A stretch of DNA of 64,000 nt from Rhizobium sp. P32RR-XVIII (GCF_012641395.1 NZ_JABAIH010000022.1:1-64000), one strand, 5' to 3'. Counted from the first letter of the stretch, positions 16,289 to 25,681 are shown. Notes: generated from the letters alone by a model not told the origin. Made by a program: numbers and translations.

Positions 16289-17836
16289 TCAAATTAGGTA
16301 GGTGACGTATTTTCCGATGCCTTGGATCTCCATGACTTCTTGATGGACATCCAGAGAGCTCTCTCCGAGCGCCTCGTACGTGCTTTGCGATATCTGAATT
16401 CGTCCGGGGATGCCGCAAGATTCCATGCGGCTCGCAACGTTTACCGTATGGCCCCAGACATCGTAGACGAAGCGTTTTCGGCCGATCAGGCCGGCAATGA
16501 CCGGCCCGCTGTTTATGCCAATGCGCAAGCTGAGCGGCGGTTCCGGACCGGTCTCCTTGGTCATTTCCGCCAGCAACGCCTTGCCGAAAGCAACCGCTGC
16601 CGCGGCATGATCCGGGCGAGGGTCCGGTAACCCGGCCGCCGCCATATAGGCATCGCCAATAGTCTTGATCTTCTCCATTCCATACTCGTCGGCAAGTTCA
16701 TCGAAACGCGAGAACAGCGCGCTAAGCCTCCCCACCAAAACAGCTGCCGGGGTTCGCGCTGCAAACTCGGTAAAATTGACGATGTCAGCGAAGAGGATCG
16801 TCGCCATTTCAACGCGGTCTGCGATCACCTCCTCGCCTTCTGCCAGGCGCTTGACGACCTGCCCCGGAAGAATGGCATGAAGCAGCGCATCGGCCCGCTC
16901 CTTCTCGAACTCGATCTCGGAGAGATATCGCTTTTCACGTTCACGCCAGCGGCTGCGCTCAAGGCACGCCTTGATACGCGCACGCAGGAGAACCGGATCG
17001 ATCGGCTTTGGAAGGTAGTCTTCAGCTCCAGCCTCGATGCAGCGGACGACGGCATCATACTCCTTGAGGCCCGAAATCATGACCACCGGGATCTCGCGCC
17101 AACGCCGGTCCGATTTGAGATGGCCGAGAAGCTCGATGCCATTCATGTCAGGCATCAGGATGTCGGCCAAAGCAAGATCGAATTTCTGCGTCTCCAGAAT
17201 CCGCAGCGCCTCTGCGCCTGAACCTGCGGCGACCACTGTATGTCCGTCGCGTCCAAGGCGCCTGGCGAGGAGATCACGGCTCGACATCGTATCGTCGACG
17301 ACCAGGATGTGGCCGACCTCCCCGGGCGATGCCGGCGACCGCGCTGCCATGGTTCGTGCGAAGTCGGCCGCGAGGATCGCGTCCGCCTCGTCCGCGGACC
17401 TCCCATCCGAATAGAAAGAGGAGGGATCTCTCGCTCTGTCGAGCTGTGCGAGGAGAGCGCGGGTTTCGTCAATGATCCTTGATATGTCCGCCACGAGGCG
17501 TTGGGAGAGCGAACCATTGAAGTCCTCCATGACCATTTCAGAGTAACCGAGAATCGCGTTCATCGGCGTTCTGAGGTCATGCCGCAACAGCGAGAGGCTC
17601 CGGCTCTCGGAAGGCTCCGCGTCGAGGAACCGCTCAATCTGCGCATTCAATTCCCGAGCGGCGAAGAGCACCTTTTCCAGATCGGGCAACGCCCCGCTTG
17701 GTCCCTGCCGGCGAACCTCTTCGAGGATCAATTCCTGATAGCCGAGAATCGCCTGCGCCGGATCGGCGAACTTTTGCGCGATTCTGGCGATCTGTACGCG
17801 ATGACCGATGTCAGCAGATTGGGCCACGGCCATCAC
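16289..17836 (-). CDS. Receiver-adenylate cyclase with an N-terminal DHp-like helix pair
   Basis: A 515-residue cytoplasmic protein. Residues about 75-135 resemble a histidine-kinase dimerisation domain with an HDLRTPMNAILGYSEM box (H86) but no ATPase domain follows. Residues about 176-292 are a receiver (phosphorylatable D225 in ALADILMPD, K at YLPKPID). Residues about 320-515 are a class III cyclase with metal-binding D351 (FADIVNF) and D395 (GDAYM), a Lys in EKIKTIGDAY, and D459 in YDVWGHTVNVASRMES. The Lys/Asp pair predicts ATP rather than GTP. It is the last gene of a four-gene minus-strand operon and overlaps the receiver gene by four bases. It probably makes cAMP when phosphorylated by the upstream kinase. 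Confidence 0.88.
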   Translation of the reverse strand: MMAVAQSADIGHRVQIARIAQKFADPAQAILGYQELILEEVRRQGPSGALPDLEKVLFAARELNAQIERFLDAEPSESRSLSLLRHDLRTPMNAILGYSEMVMEDFNGSLSQRLVADISRIIDETRALLAQLDRARDPSSFYSDGRSADEADAILAADFARTMAARSPASPGEVGHILVVDDTMSSRDLLARRLGRDGHTVVAAGSGAEALRILETQKFDLALADILMPDMNGIELLGHLKSDRRWREIPVVMISGLKEYDAVVRCIEAGAEDYLPKPIDPVLLRARIKACLERSRWREREKRYLSEIEFEKERADALLHAILPGQVVKRLAEGEEVIADRVEMATILFADIVNFTEFAARTPAAVLVGRLSALFSRFDELADEYGMEKIKTIGDAYMAAAGLPDPRPDHAAAAVAFGKALLAEMTKETGPEPPLSLRIGINSGPVIAGLIGRKRFVYDVWGHTVNVASRMESCGIPGRIQISQSTYEALGESSLDVHQEVMEIQGIGKYVTYLI

Positions 17837-18198
17837 CCTCCGGTCAAACGGGAAATCTTTTCGAGCAGTCCCGGGAATTCGATGGGTTTCGTATCATAGT
17901 CATCGCAGCCGGCATCCATCGCTTTTTGACGGTCGCCGACCATGGCATGTGCCGTGAGGGCGATAACAGGGATATCGGCGGTGGCAGGATTCTCCTTGAT
18001 GCGCCGTGTTGCTTCCCAACCATCGATCTCCGGCAGGCTCATGTCCATTAACACCAGATCGGGCTTCGCGCTCGCCGCCGCCTCTACGCCGGCAAGACCG
18101 TCGGTCGCGACGACCACTTCATATCCCCGACGTTCCAGCCGGCGGGAAAGCATGTCGCGGTTCATCTCATTGTCTTCCACGAGAAGAATCTTGACCAT
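17833..18198 (-). CDS. Single-domain response regulator
   Basis: A 121-residue receiver domain without output domain. The acidic pair E8, D9 and phosphorylation site D52 (LVLMDMSLPEIDGWEATRRIK), T/S at ALTAH and K at DYDTKPIEF are all present. The start at 18198 is chosen because the longer frame to 18318 would overlap the kinase gene and the receiver begins at MVKILLVEDN. It sits 14 bases after the kinase stop and overlaps the cyclase gene. It may act as a phosphate carrier or a competitor in the relay, as DivK-like receivers do. Confidence 0.88.
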   Translation of the reverse strand: MVKILLVEDNEMNRDMLSRRLERRGYEVVVATDGLAGVEAAASAKPDLVLMDMSLPEIDGWEATRRIKENPATADIPVIALTAHAMVGDRQKAMDAGCDDYDTKPIEFPGLLEKISRLTGG

Positions 18199-18212
18199 CC
18201 TGTTCGCGCTCC

Positions 18213-20927
18213 TCAGGCATCCTCGCTCAGCGGCACGTGCCGCTTCAAAGCCGCTATCAGTTCGGCGCGGCCTTTCGCTCCTTTTCTGATGACATCCTTC
18301 GCCCGCACGCCAAGCCAATCCAGCTCATCGCGGCTCAGATCCTTCGATGTGACGACAACGATCGGAAGGTCAGACAGGTCCTGTCTTTCCTGAATGACGT
18401 TCAGCAACTCGAAGCCGTCCATGTTCGGCATCATGAGATCGAGAACCATGATTGACGGGCGCCCGGCGTCGAGCTGCTCCAGGCCGCGCCGCCCGTCGGC
18501 AGCCTCCCGAACACGCCAGCCTTCGCGAATGAGCACCCTGCGAAAGAGTTCGCGGGTCGCCGGGTCGTCGTCGACCACAAGCACGTCATGTCGCCGATCG
18601 CCTGCGACAGCGTTCAAGGTGTCGATGAGCTGTTGCGGATCGATCGGTTTGATCAGGTGATCGGTGGCACCGAATGCGAGACCCATCTCACGATCCCCCA
18701 CAACTGTGGCGAGGATGACCGGTATATTGCGAAGCGCTGCATCCGATTTCATTTCGCGCAGCACCGACCAACCATCCTGTCCGGGCATGATGACGTCCAG
18801 GATAACGGCATCCGGGCGCAATTTCCGTACTTTTTCGAGGCCCTCCTCACCGCCCTTGGCCTCCACAACCTTAAATCCTGCGCCGCGGACCACGTCAGAG
18901 ACAAACCTGCGCGCCTTGGCTTCGTCGTCGATGACGAGAACCGTTCCGTGGGTTTGCACCTCCTCCCGCGCCTCAATTGGCAACAGGATCTCCTCGACCT
19001 CATGCGTCTTGCAGATCGCCGGTATCTTGAAGCGAAAGGTCGAGCCCTTTCCGAGTTCACTCTCGACCTCTATAGTTCCACCCATCATCCGGACAAAATG
19101 CTGGGTAATCGCCAGGCCGAGACCGGTTCCGCCATAGTTTCGCGTTGTCGAGGAATCGACCTGCACGAACGCCTGGAAGAGCTTTGCCTGCTGCTGCTCG
19201 GTCATTCCGATCCCGTCGTCGCGGACACTGAACTCCAGCCAATCACCGTGCCGGTCGGACTTGCGTTTCGCGCTGAGCAGGATCTCGCCGTGGTTGGTGA
19301 ACTTTGCAGCATTCGATAGCAAGTTGAAAAGGTTCTGTCGGAGCTTGGTCTTGTCGATCTCGACCTCGTCTGGTTCGACCGAGACCTTGAGCGTCAACCG
19401 ATTGCCCTTTTTCGCGACCAGTGGTGTGACGGTGCTTTCCACATCGCTGATGAGTTGCATCAGACTGAAACGCTCGACATAGAGTTCCATCTTCCCCGCC
19501 TCGATTTTCGACAGATCGAGAATATCGTTGATCAGTGCGAGCAGATGGCGTCCTGACCCCATGATTTTTCCAAGGTCGGCAACGAGGCCCGGCTGCGTCA
19601 GCTCGTTTGCGTCTTCGATGAGCATCTCGCTGTAGCCGATGATGGCATTGAGGGGCGTACGCAGCTCGTGGCTCATGGAGGCGAGAAAGCGGCTCTTTTC
19701 TTCACTTGCGACCTCTGCGCCGCGTCTGGCGTCTTCCAACTCGGCCTGGCGCAGTTTCAAGTCGGTAATGTCGGTGTAAACGGCAATCGTGCCTCCTTCG
19801 GGCGTCTTGCGCTTGGCGATGCGAAGCCATGTTCCATTGTCGAATTGCCGCTCGATCATGCCCTGCGGCTCCCGGTGGCGCCGGATCGCCTCCTTCACCC
19901 AGGCTTCCGAGCCGCCGGCGCCGATCTCGGCGGTGGCGCGCTTCGCCTGTGCGCGCGCAATATCCTCGAAGGACCTTCCGGGCGTCATGAGTTCCGCAAT
20001 ATCCGGGAATATCTCGAGGTAACGCTGATTGACAAGGACCAGCCTATCCTGCGCATCGAAGAACGCGAAGCCATCCGGGATGGTCTCGATTGCCGTCATG
20101 ACGGTATTTCGCTGCCGTACGGCGGCCGCTTCGAGGATGCGCCGCTCGGCTTGGCTTTCCCGCAGCAGTCGCAGCGTCGTTGAAAGCCTGCCGAACTCGT
20201 CGCTTCCGTCCGGCGGCAATTCGACATCCTGCTGCTCCTCCATCAGCTGGATCATCGCTTTGTCGATACGGGCGAGGGGAACCAGTATCGACCGCAGCAC
20301 CAGCCAGGTCATGATGGCGCCCGTTATCGTTATCAATGCGACCGCAATCAGGGCGCGAGTGTAGGTATTCTTCGCTGCCGCGGCAGCTGCGTCACGTGCC
20401 CCATCGGCCTCTGTCCTGAGGCGGGCTTCGAGCCCCTTGAGCACGGTGTCGATGTCGTCGCTGAATTTCTTGGCGGCGGCCAACTGCGTGTTTCCGATGA
20501 CCCGATTGCCCGCCGTATAGGCGTCGACTGCCTGCATCGCCTTTGCATAATAGGCCTTTGAGCCTTGCTCGATGGTGTTGGCGGCATCCGGCGCAAAACC
20601 CCGGATATTCGCTAGATTTTCCTCCAGCGCGTCGCGAGCGGTTTCGGCTCGTCGCTCCGAGAGTGTCAGCAGACTGACCGACAAGTCGGTGAGCCAGTAG
20701 CGCATCTCGCCAAAATGCCGGTACGCCTGCACGGCTTCATCGAACATATGAAAGCGCGTATTCGCTTCCTCGACGCGCCGCTGGTTCTCAAGAAGGTCAT
20801 GCGCCATGAAAGCAACGCTCACCAACAGGGCGCCGAGCAGCCCAGCGGAGAGACAAACGAGGCGGATCGAGATTTTCCGATCCATCAGGCGGCCGAGCCT
20901 GATGCGAAAGAGATCCAAAGCGCTCAT
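18213..20927 (-). CDS. Membrane hybrid histidine kinase with two receivers
   Basis: A 904-residue kinase. Two membrane segments (about 20-43 and 192-212) bracket a helical periplasmic domain, then comes HAMP (about 213-265), a PAS domain (about 275-395), a HisKA domain with H420 (ASMSHELRTPLN), an ATPase domain (NLLSNAAKFT, DDGIGM, GGTGLGLAI) and two receivers with D711 (VILDVIMPG) and D830 (VLDLMMPNMDG). The second receiver ends atypically: the usual KP pair reads RKGAKG. It overlaps by four bases the gene for a periplasmic haem-binding protein, which is a likely signal partner. Downstream targets are the two receiver proteins of the operon. Confidence 0.9.
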   Translation of the reverse strand: MSALDLFRIRLGRLMDRKISIRLVCLSAGLLGALLVSVAFMAHDLLENQRRVEEANTRFHMFDEAVQAYRHFGEMRYWLTDLSVSLLTLSERRAETARDALEENLANIRGFAPDAANTIEQGSKAYYAKAMQAVDAYTAGNRVIGNTQLAAAKKFSDDIDTVLKGLEARLRTEADGARDAAAAAAKNTYTRALIAVALITITGAIMTWLVLRSILVPLARIDKAMIQLMEEQQDVELPPDGSDEFGRLSTTLRLLRESQAERRILEAAAVRQRNTVMTAIETIPDGFAFFDAQDRLVLVNQRYLEIFPDIAELMTPGRSFEDIARAQAKRATAEIGAGGSEAWVKEAIRRHREPQGMIERQFDNGTWLRIAKRKTPEGGTIAVYTDITDLKLRQAELEDARRGAEVASEEKSRFLASMSHELRTPLNAIIGYSEMLIEDANELTQPGLVADLGKIMGSGRHLLALINDILDLSKIEAGKMELYVERFSLMQLISDVESTVTPLVAKKGNRLTLKVSVEPDEVEIDKTKLRQNLFNLLSNAAKFTNHGEILLSAKRKSDRHGDWLEFSVRDDGIGMTEQQQAKLFQAFVQVDSSTTRNYGGTGLGLAITQHFVRMMGGTIEVESELGKGSTFRFKIPAICKTHEVEEILLPIEAREEVQTHGTVLVIDDEAKARRFVSDVVRGAGFKVVEAKGGEEGLEKVRKLRPDAVILDVIMPGQDGWSVLREMKSDAALRNIPVILATVVGDREMGLAFGATDHLIKPIDPQQLIDTLNAVAGDRRHDVLVVDDDPATRELFRRVLIREGWRVREAADGRRGLEQLDAGRPSIMVLDLMMPNMDGFELLNVIQERQDLSDLPIVVVTSKDLSRDELDWLGVRAKDVIRKGAKGRAELIAALKRHVPLSEDA

Positions 20928-21670
20928 TGGAAGAGCGTGATGCTGATCGCGCCCCCCAAATCCCCCTCGGCTGCGCCCTCTTTCGGATAGCCTGAGATAT
21001 CAATCTCGCCCTTGGGCTGGCCATGGCACGTCAGGCAGGAGGGGGAATAGTATTCAGGAATGAGCATACGAAATGCCCGGCGGCCGTCCATTTCGCTCTC
21101 CTCGACAAAAGGTTTGCCCTTCGGCCAATCCGCTGACTGGAATTTACTCTCGATGACCTGCCGTTCCCAATCGTCCGGAAGCGCCTTTCTATTGCGTACC
21201 AGGTCCTCTGGGGCGGTGACCTTTATCTTTGCCGTTTCACCGACTTTTTTCTCCAGACGCTCGTTGACCAGGCGGGCAAAAATCGCGGGAATGAATCCTT
21301 TAAAGCCCACGCCCTTAGCATTGATGACCTCCTGGTTTTCGTCGACGACTTCCCGTATCGCCGCAATTTGAGCATCGAACAATTGCTGCTCCGCCGGTGT
21401 AAAGGTCTGGTCCGGCAACGATTGTTTGTTGTTCTTGCTGTAAAGGGCGAGCGACTCTTCGACCACACGTCCGCCCGTCAGATGCTTGTCTCCGATCGAC
21501 GCATCGTTGATCAGACCCTGATAGCTTGAGATGACGCTGCGACTGGCACGCACCAAGGCCGCAAGCCGCTCCCCCGTGGCCACGTCGTCCTGGTTCGCAG
21601 CACCGTAGGCTATGGGTGCACAGAAGGCGGCCATTGCCAGAAGGACGCCGCATTTTAGGCCGCGCTGCAT
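20924..21670 (-). CDS. Periplasmic haem c-binding sensor protein (DUF3365/Tll0287-like)
   Basis: A protein of about 248 residues with a signal peptide (MQRGLKCGVLLAMAAFCAPIAYGA) and a Tll0287-like domain; a single haem c attachment motif SCLTCHG lies near the C-terminus after MLIPEYYSPS. The start at 21670 is chosen because GAGG precedes it by six bases; an in-frame ATG at 21712 is possible. Such domains sense redox state or small ligands in the periplasm and are often fused to kinases; here the sensor is a separate protein whose stop overlaps the kinase start. It is the first gene of the operon. Confidence 0.82.
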   Translation of the reverse strand: MQRGLKCGVLLAMAAFCAPIAYGAANQDDVATGERLAALVRASRSVISSYQGLINDASIGDKHLTGGRVVEESLALYSKNNKQSLPDQTFTPAEQQLFDAQIAAIREVVDENQEVINAKGVGFKGFIPAIFARLVNERLEKKVGETAKIKVTAPEDLVRNRKALPDDWERQVIESKFQSADWPKGKPFVEESEMDGRRAFRMLIPEYYSPSCLTCHGQPKGEIDISGYPKEGAAEGDLGGAISITLFQ

Positions 21671-21743
21671 AGTACGCCTCATATTACCGCTATGATTCGG
21701 CGAGTATATCAAAAGTACCTAAAATTCAAAAATCGTTTTCAGC

Positions 21744-21975
21744 CTATACTTCAGCGGGCATTGTAAACTCATCGGAAGCCGGCAGGACAGGGCGGGGAAC
21801 CTCCGCGAAGACGGCCTGAAGATGGGAGATCTCATTCCACATTTGCATGGCAGCTGCTCGCAGCTCGCGATGATGATGAGATAGTATGTCATGTCGGGGT
21901 ATGTGGAAGAGGTTGGCGGCTGGATCGTGGACGGAGACGAAACGCTGGCATAGTGCTGGTGACTTGAACCGGATT
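21744..21975 (-). pseudogene. IS6-family transposase, C-terminal remnant
   Basis: The minus strand reads FKSP..CQRFVSVHDPAANLFHIPRHD followed by HHRELRAAAMQMW, which closely matches the C-terminus of the transposase at 44071-44802 in this window (QRFVSIHDPLANLFHIPRHD). The rest of the transposase and the terminal repeats are missing, and the start of the fragment is out of frame with the expected upstream part. It marks an old insertion at the end of the sensor operon. Confidence 0.75.
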
Positions 21976-22142
21976 ATACCCGCTCTCGTCGTCGCGCTCG
22001 CCGCGCAGCTCGAGATCCTCGCCAAATGACCAGGGGACGCGAGGTGTTTCGTATCCTCAATGCAAGTTTGTGACGGAACCAGATCCCTTGCCTTGCATTC
22101 GGCGGGGCCGTTCTCAGCAACTCGATGATACGCGCAAGCCTC

Positions 22143-22925
22143 TCAGCTCATCTCTTCCAGTACAGATTGACGGACCTCATATTCTATGAGGTTCCAAATG
22201 CGCTCGACCAAGGCCACGAATTCCGGTGTGCGCTTGATCGCGAGGGAACGGGGGCGGGGCAGGTTGATCTCTATCACCTCTTGCAGGCGCCCTGGGCGAC
22301 GAGCGAAGACGAATACCCGATCGGAAAGATAGACCGCCTCATCGATCTGGTGAGTAACGAAGAGGACGGTCTTACGCCCTTCTTCCCAGATGCGCATCAG
22401 CTCGGTCTGCATGATCTCGCGTGTCTGGGCATCGAGCGCTGAAAAGGGCTCGTCCATCAACAGGATTTCCGGGTCGACCGCCAAGGCGCGGGCGAGATTG
22501 ACTCGCTGGCGCATGCCGCCGGAAAGCTGTTTTGGATAATAGTTCTCGAAACCTTCGAGCCCCACCAGCTTCAGCAACTGACGTGTCGCCTGGACGCGAG
22601 CCTTGTCACCGAAGCCGCCGATCTCCGGCCCGATCATGGCGTTGGCCAGAATGGTCCGCCAGGGCAGCAGATTGTCCTGTTGGAAGACGAAGCCACGGTC
22701 GCTGCCGGGCTTGGTGATTGGCCTTCCATCAAGCCGGATCTCGCCGCTGCTGGCCTGTTCGAGTCCGGCGACGATGCGCAGGAAGGTCGTCTTGCCGCAG
22801 CCTGAAGGGCCAACGATCGAAATGAATTCGCCGGCAGCGATCTCCGTATCGATATGACTGAGGGCTTCCAGATCGTTAAATCGCTTGGTGAGGCCGCGAA
22901 CGGCAAGTTTCGGTGAATTCGTCAT
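22143..22925 (-). CDS. ABC transporter ATPase of the nitrate/sulfonate/taurine class
   Basis: A 260-residue ATPase of the SsuB/TauB/NrtD type: Walker A GPSGCGKTT, Q-loop FQQDNLLPWRTILAN, signature LSGGMRQRV, Walker B ILLMDEPFSALD, and the switch His in VTHQIDEAVYLSDR. It would energise import of a sulfonate-, nitrate-, or thiamine-precursor-like compound. Its permease partner immediately upstream (22930) has lost its N-terminal half and no binding protein gene is present, so this is probably an orphan left by a rearrangement. Confidence 0.88.
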   Translation of the reverse strand: MTNSPKLAVRGLTKRFNDLEALSHIDTEIAAGEFISIVGPSGCGKTTFLRIVAGLEQASSGEIRLDGRPITKPGSDRGFVFQQDNLLPWRTILANAMIGPEIGGFGDKARVQATRQLLKLVGLEGFENYYPKQLSGGMRQRVNLARALAVDPEILLMDEPFSALDAQTREIMQTELMRIWEEGRKTVLFVTHQIDEAVYLSDRVFVFARRPGRLQEVIEINLPRPRSLAIKRTPEFVALVERIWNLIEYEVRQSVLEEMS

Positions 22926-22929
22926 GCTG

Positions 22930-23430
22930 TTACTTCCGCCAGTGCAACAGCCGGCCTTCCAGCCAACTGAATGCTGAGGTCATACCGACACCCGCAATTG
23001 CCAGCAGGACAACGCCAGCGAAGAGCTGCGGCATGTTGAAAGCGTCGGCCGCTTGGGAAATCAATTGGCCGATACCAGCCCGCGAGCCGAATAACTCGGC
23101 TACGACCACGCCGATCAGGCCGCGACCGATGCCCAGCTTGAGACCGGCGAAGATGAATGGCAGAGCCGAAGGCAGCGATACCTTCATGAACACCTGCGCC
23201 GGGTTTGCCCCGAAACAGCGGACCATTTCGATCAGATTGACGCTCGTGGTGCGCAGGCCGGCTTCGGTGTTGATGATGACCGGGAAGATCACGAGGGTCG
23301 CGACCATCACCACTTTCGACCAGATGCCGACACCCATCCACAAGATGAAAAGTGGGGCAAGCGCGATGGTCGGGGTGGCGTAAAGGCCGGAGATCCAAGG
23401 CTGCAATGTCTGCTTGGCTGCATGGGAGTG
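22930..23430 (-). pseudogene. SsuC/TauC-type ABC permease, C-terminal half
   Basis: The recognisable part starts about WISGLYATPTIALAPLFILW and runs through the EAA loop (LRTTSVNLIEMVRCFGANPAQ then VSLPSALPFIFAGLKLGIG) to the normal C-terminus. The open frame continues upstream to 23697, but those 90 codons have no permease character and overlap a fragment of another transporter on the opposite strand. The first membrane segments are missing, so the permease cannot be functional. The cut lies near 23430. Confidence 0.8.
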
Positions 23431-23489
23431 CGCGCCGTCAGCGTCGATGTCTTGAAGCGGATGAGATTGGGTCCACCATTCTATTTTCT

Positions 23490-23943
23490 TCGCAGCAGCT
23501 TTGGGTAGGCGAAGCGCTGTTTTTATCTGCATTCTTTTTTGGGCGACGTATACCGGTAACGCTGCGGCGTTCGGGACTGATGCCTCTCCACGGGGCGGCT
23601 GTTGTCGCGTTTTGGTCCGCCTTGCTGTTTTTGCCCATTTATCTTTTGGTTCCGATGCCGCGCGGGATAGTAGAGGCCAGTTATGGCAGCATAGCATTCG
23701 CAGTGTTCTTCCAGGGGATTCTGACGAGCGTCGTTTCTTTGATCGCGTTCAACCGAGCAGTTGCAATGCTTGGCGCATCAAGCGGGGCAGTTTTCGCGTG
23801 ATTGGTACCAGTCTTATCGACGTTGTTGGCCGCGCCGATCTTAGGTGAGATTCCGACTATGTCCGAATGCGGAGGCGTGGCTCTCGTTTCTCTTGGGGTC
23901 CTCTTTGGTTCAGGAGCTCTTTCACGGGCCTTCCAGGGAAGAA
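23490..23943 (+). pseudogene. DMT (EamA) transporter, C-terminal half with a stop
   Basis: The plus strand encodes the second half of an EamA-type exporter: WVGEALFLSAFF, TLRRSGLMPLHGAAVVAFWSA, FFQGILTSVVSLIAFNRAV and, after an in-frame TGA at 23799-23801, LVPVLSTLLAAPILGEIPT and GVALVSLGVLFGSGAL. In intact proteins GAVFA continues directly into this stretch, so the TGA is a nonsense mutation. The first half is absent. The fragment abuts the truncated ABC permease on the other strand, marking a recombination junction. Confidence 0.75.
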
Positions 23944-24118
23944 CGCGTTGTTACGTTTTCCAGCCCCTCGAAAAGTTCCATAAATCAACGATAGCGACAC
24001 GAGGGAAATCGCTGGTCGATGGTTCGAACCCTTTCAAGAGCTTGCTCTAGAACTTTCGCTCGCAAAGGCGCCGCGCATGGGACGCATCGTTGTGTGACCA
24101 CGAAGCGTGTCGTGCCAC

Positions 24119-24601
24119 CTATGTCCGCTCGGTTTTTGTGTCCGCTGCGATACCATCTGCAAGATGTACGATCGCAGACACGCCATTTTTTCCAAGCAAT
24201 TCCTCGGCTTTTAGTTGCGCAGAGCGCCAGCCCGAGGCAGCCGAAACTAAAAGTTCGCTTCCGGATCGTGAGATGACGATCGGCCGGCTTCGCCCCCCTT
24301 CGGCGGAGGGAATCTCCTCGATCCATCCCTCACTCAAAAGCAAGCCGAGATTCCGACTGAGCGTGGAGCGATCCTGGTAATTGGCACGCCCGATTTCGGC
24401 ACGAGTGGCTCCTCCCAGCCGGGCGACAAGAACCAGCAGCGAGAATTGAGGTGCGTTCACGCCGTAAGGTCGTAACTGCTCGTCATAGATGCTGGTGATG
24501 ATGCGCGAGATTCGCCGCGTGCGGGTTAGAACGCAATAGCGATTGACCTCGCGGGCAACGTCGGAATGACTTTTTTTTAAAGAGCGGTTTATCTTGGTCA
24601 T
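24119..24601 (-). CDS. MarR-family transcriptional regulator
   Basis: A 160-residue MarR regulator with the winged helix about residues 50-115 (APQFSLLVLVARLGGATRAEIGR, DRSTLSRNLGLLLSEGWIEE). The ATG at 24601 is preferred over 24625 because a palindromic operator candidate (24611-24626) covers the upstream start codons. It lies downstream of the nitrilase gene on the same strand with a 75-base gap. Similar GCATATGC sites occur upstream of the nitrilase, so it probably controls itself and that gene. The effector may be a nitrile or the acid product; this is inference. Confidence 0.85.
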   Translation of the reverse strand: MTKINRSLKKSHSDVAREVNRYCVLTRTRRISRIITSIYDEQLRPYGVNAPQFSLLVLVARLGGATRAEIGRANYQDRSTLSRNLGLLLSEGWIEEIPSAEGGRSRPIVISRSGSELLVSAASGWRSAQLKAEELLGKNGVSAIVHLADGIAADTKTERT

Positions 24602-24610
24602 ACATTTCAC

Positions 24611-24626
24611 ATGGTGCATATGCATC
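24611..24626. promoter_or_regulatory. Candidate MarR operator at the marR-like gene
   Basis: The sequence ATGGTGCATATGCATC contains the perfect 10-base palindrome TGCATATGCA, 10 bases upstream of the chosen regulator start. The same core occurs twice upstream of the nitrilase gene. The position would block transcription or translation start when bound. Confidence 0.5.
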
Positions 24627-24676
24627 GATACGTCAAGGTTCAGTTCCTTGAGGTATCGACGCAGTGATTTGCTTCC

Positions 24677-25681
24677 CTACGAGACGTTCTGCTGCAGTAC
24701 TTCGGTGACCCCTTCAAAATGGGATGCCGCGGCTCCGAGATGTGCAGATCGCTCATGGACGTGCGCAGTGGGGGTGCGGTCGATCAGCAAGCTCAGCAGT
24801 TCGGGACGGCTGTAGTGGCCACGCGAATCCATCAACTGCTTGCGTTTGTCGATAAGACCAAAATCGAGATCGGCGATCGCCTCACCTTCGCCAGCGCGGA
24901 GCGGTTCGCCGATCAACATGCCTTCCGGCGAAACAATCGCCGTGAAGCAGCCGCCCGAGATCGGACCGATATGGCAACCCGTGTCTTCAACGATCTGGGC
25001 CTGCTGATCAGGATCGAGCCATGCCGTGGCATTCACGACAAAGCAAGCGGACTCGAGCGCGTGCTGGCGAATGTTGACCGCCATTTGTTCGGCAAAAATC
25101 TCTCCGGCGAAGGAGCCGGGATACATCGCCGAATGAATCTGCTCGCCGTCGGCCATCAGGGCATAGCGGGCCAGAGGATTGTAATGCTCCCAGCATGCCA
25201 ACTGGCCTATGCGGCCCACCGCGCTGTCGACGGCGCGCAGGCCCGAACCGTCGCCTTGTCCCCAGATCATCTTTTCATGAAAGGTCGGGGTGATCTTGCG
25301 GCGACGCTGAATGAGCGTGCCATCGGCATCGAACAGCAATTGAGTGTTGTAGATCGTGCCGCCGTCGCGCTCGTTGACGCCGATCGATACGACCATCCCG
25401 GCCTGCCTGCAGGCGTTGCCGATCGCCTGCGTGGCGGCCGACGGCACCGTCACCGACTGATCAAGCAAACGCTGATATGCCTTGCCGACCTTTATGTCAT
25501 AGGCCGATTGCACGAAGGAGAAATATGGATAATACGGGATCACGGTCTCAGGGAACGTAGCGAACCGAACGCCCCGTTCGCCGAGTTCTGCAATTTTCCT
25601 GACGACTTTTTCGACTGTGCCTTCACGGCTATAGAGCACCGGGCTGATCTGAACAGCGGCGGCCTTTACGAGCATGCTCAT
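24677..25681 (-). CDS. Nitrilase
   Basis: A 334-residue carbon-nitrogen hydrolase of the true nitrilase branch, which turns nitriles into carboxylic acids and ammonia. The catalytic triad is visible: E45 (ATFPETVIPYYPYFS), K129 (RRRKITPTFHEKMIWGQGDG in outline) and C163 (GQLACWEHYNPLARY). The CWEH motif and length separate it from amidases and carbamoylases. The ATG at 25681 is chosen because GGAAAGGAA precedes it; a second ATG lies six bases further in. The longer frame to 25792 would run through a palindromic operator. It is likely co-regulated with the MarR gene downstream. The substrate range cannot be read from sequence. Confidence 0.9.
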   Translation of the reverse strand: MSMLVKAAAVQISPVLYSREGTVEKVVRKIAELGERGVRFATFPETVIPYYPYFSFVQSAYDIKVGKAYQRLLDQSVTVPSAATQAIGNACRQAGMVVSIGVNERDGGTIYNTQLLFDADGTLIQRRRKITPTFHEKMIWGQGDGSGLRAVDSAVGRIGQLACWEHYNPLARYALMADGEQIHSAMYPGSFAGEIFAEQMAVNIRQHALESACFVVNATAWLDPDQQAQIVEDTGCHIGPISGGCFTAIVSPEGMLIGEPLRAGEGEAIADLDFGLIDKRKQLMDSRGHYSRPELLSLLIDRTPTAHVHERSAHLGAAASHFEGVTEVLQQNVS

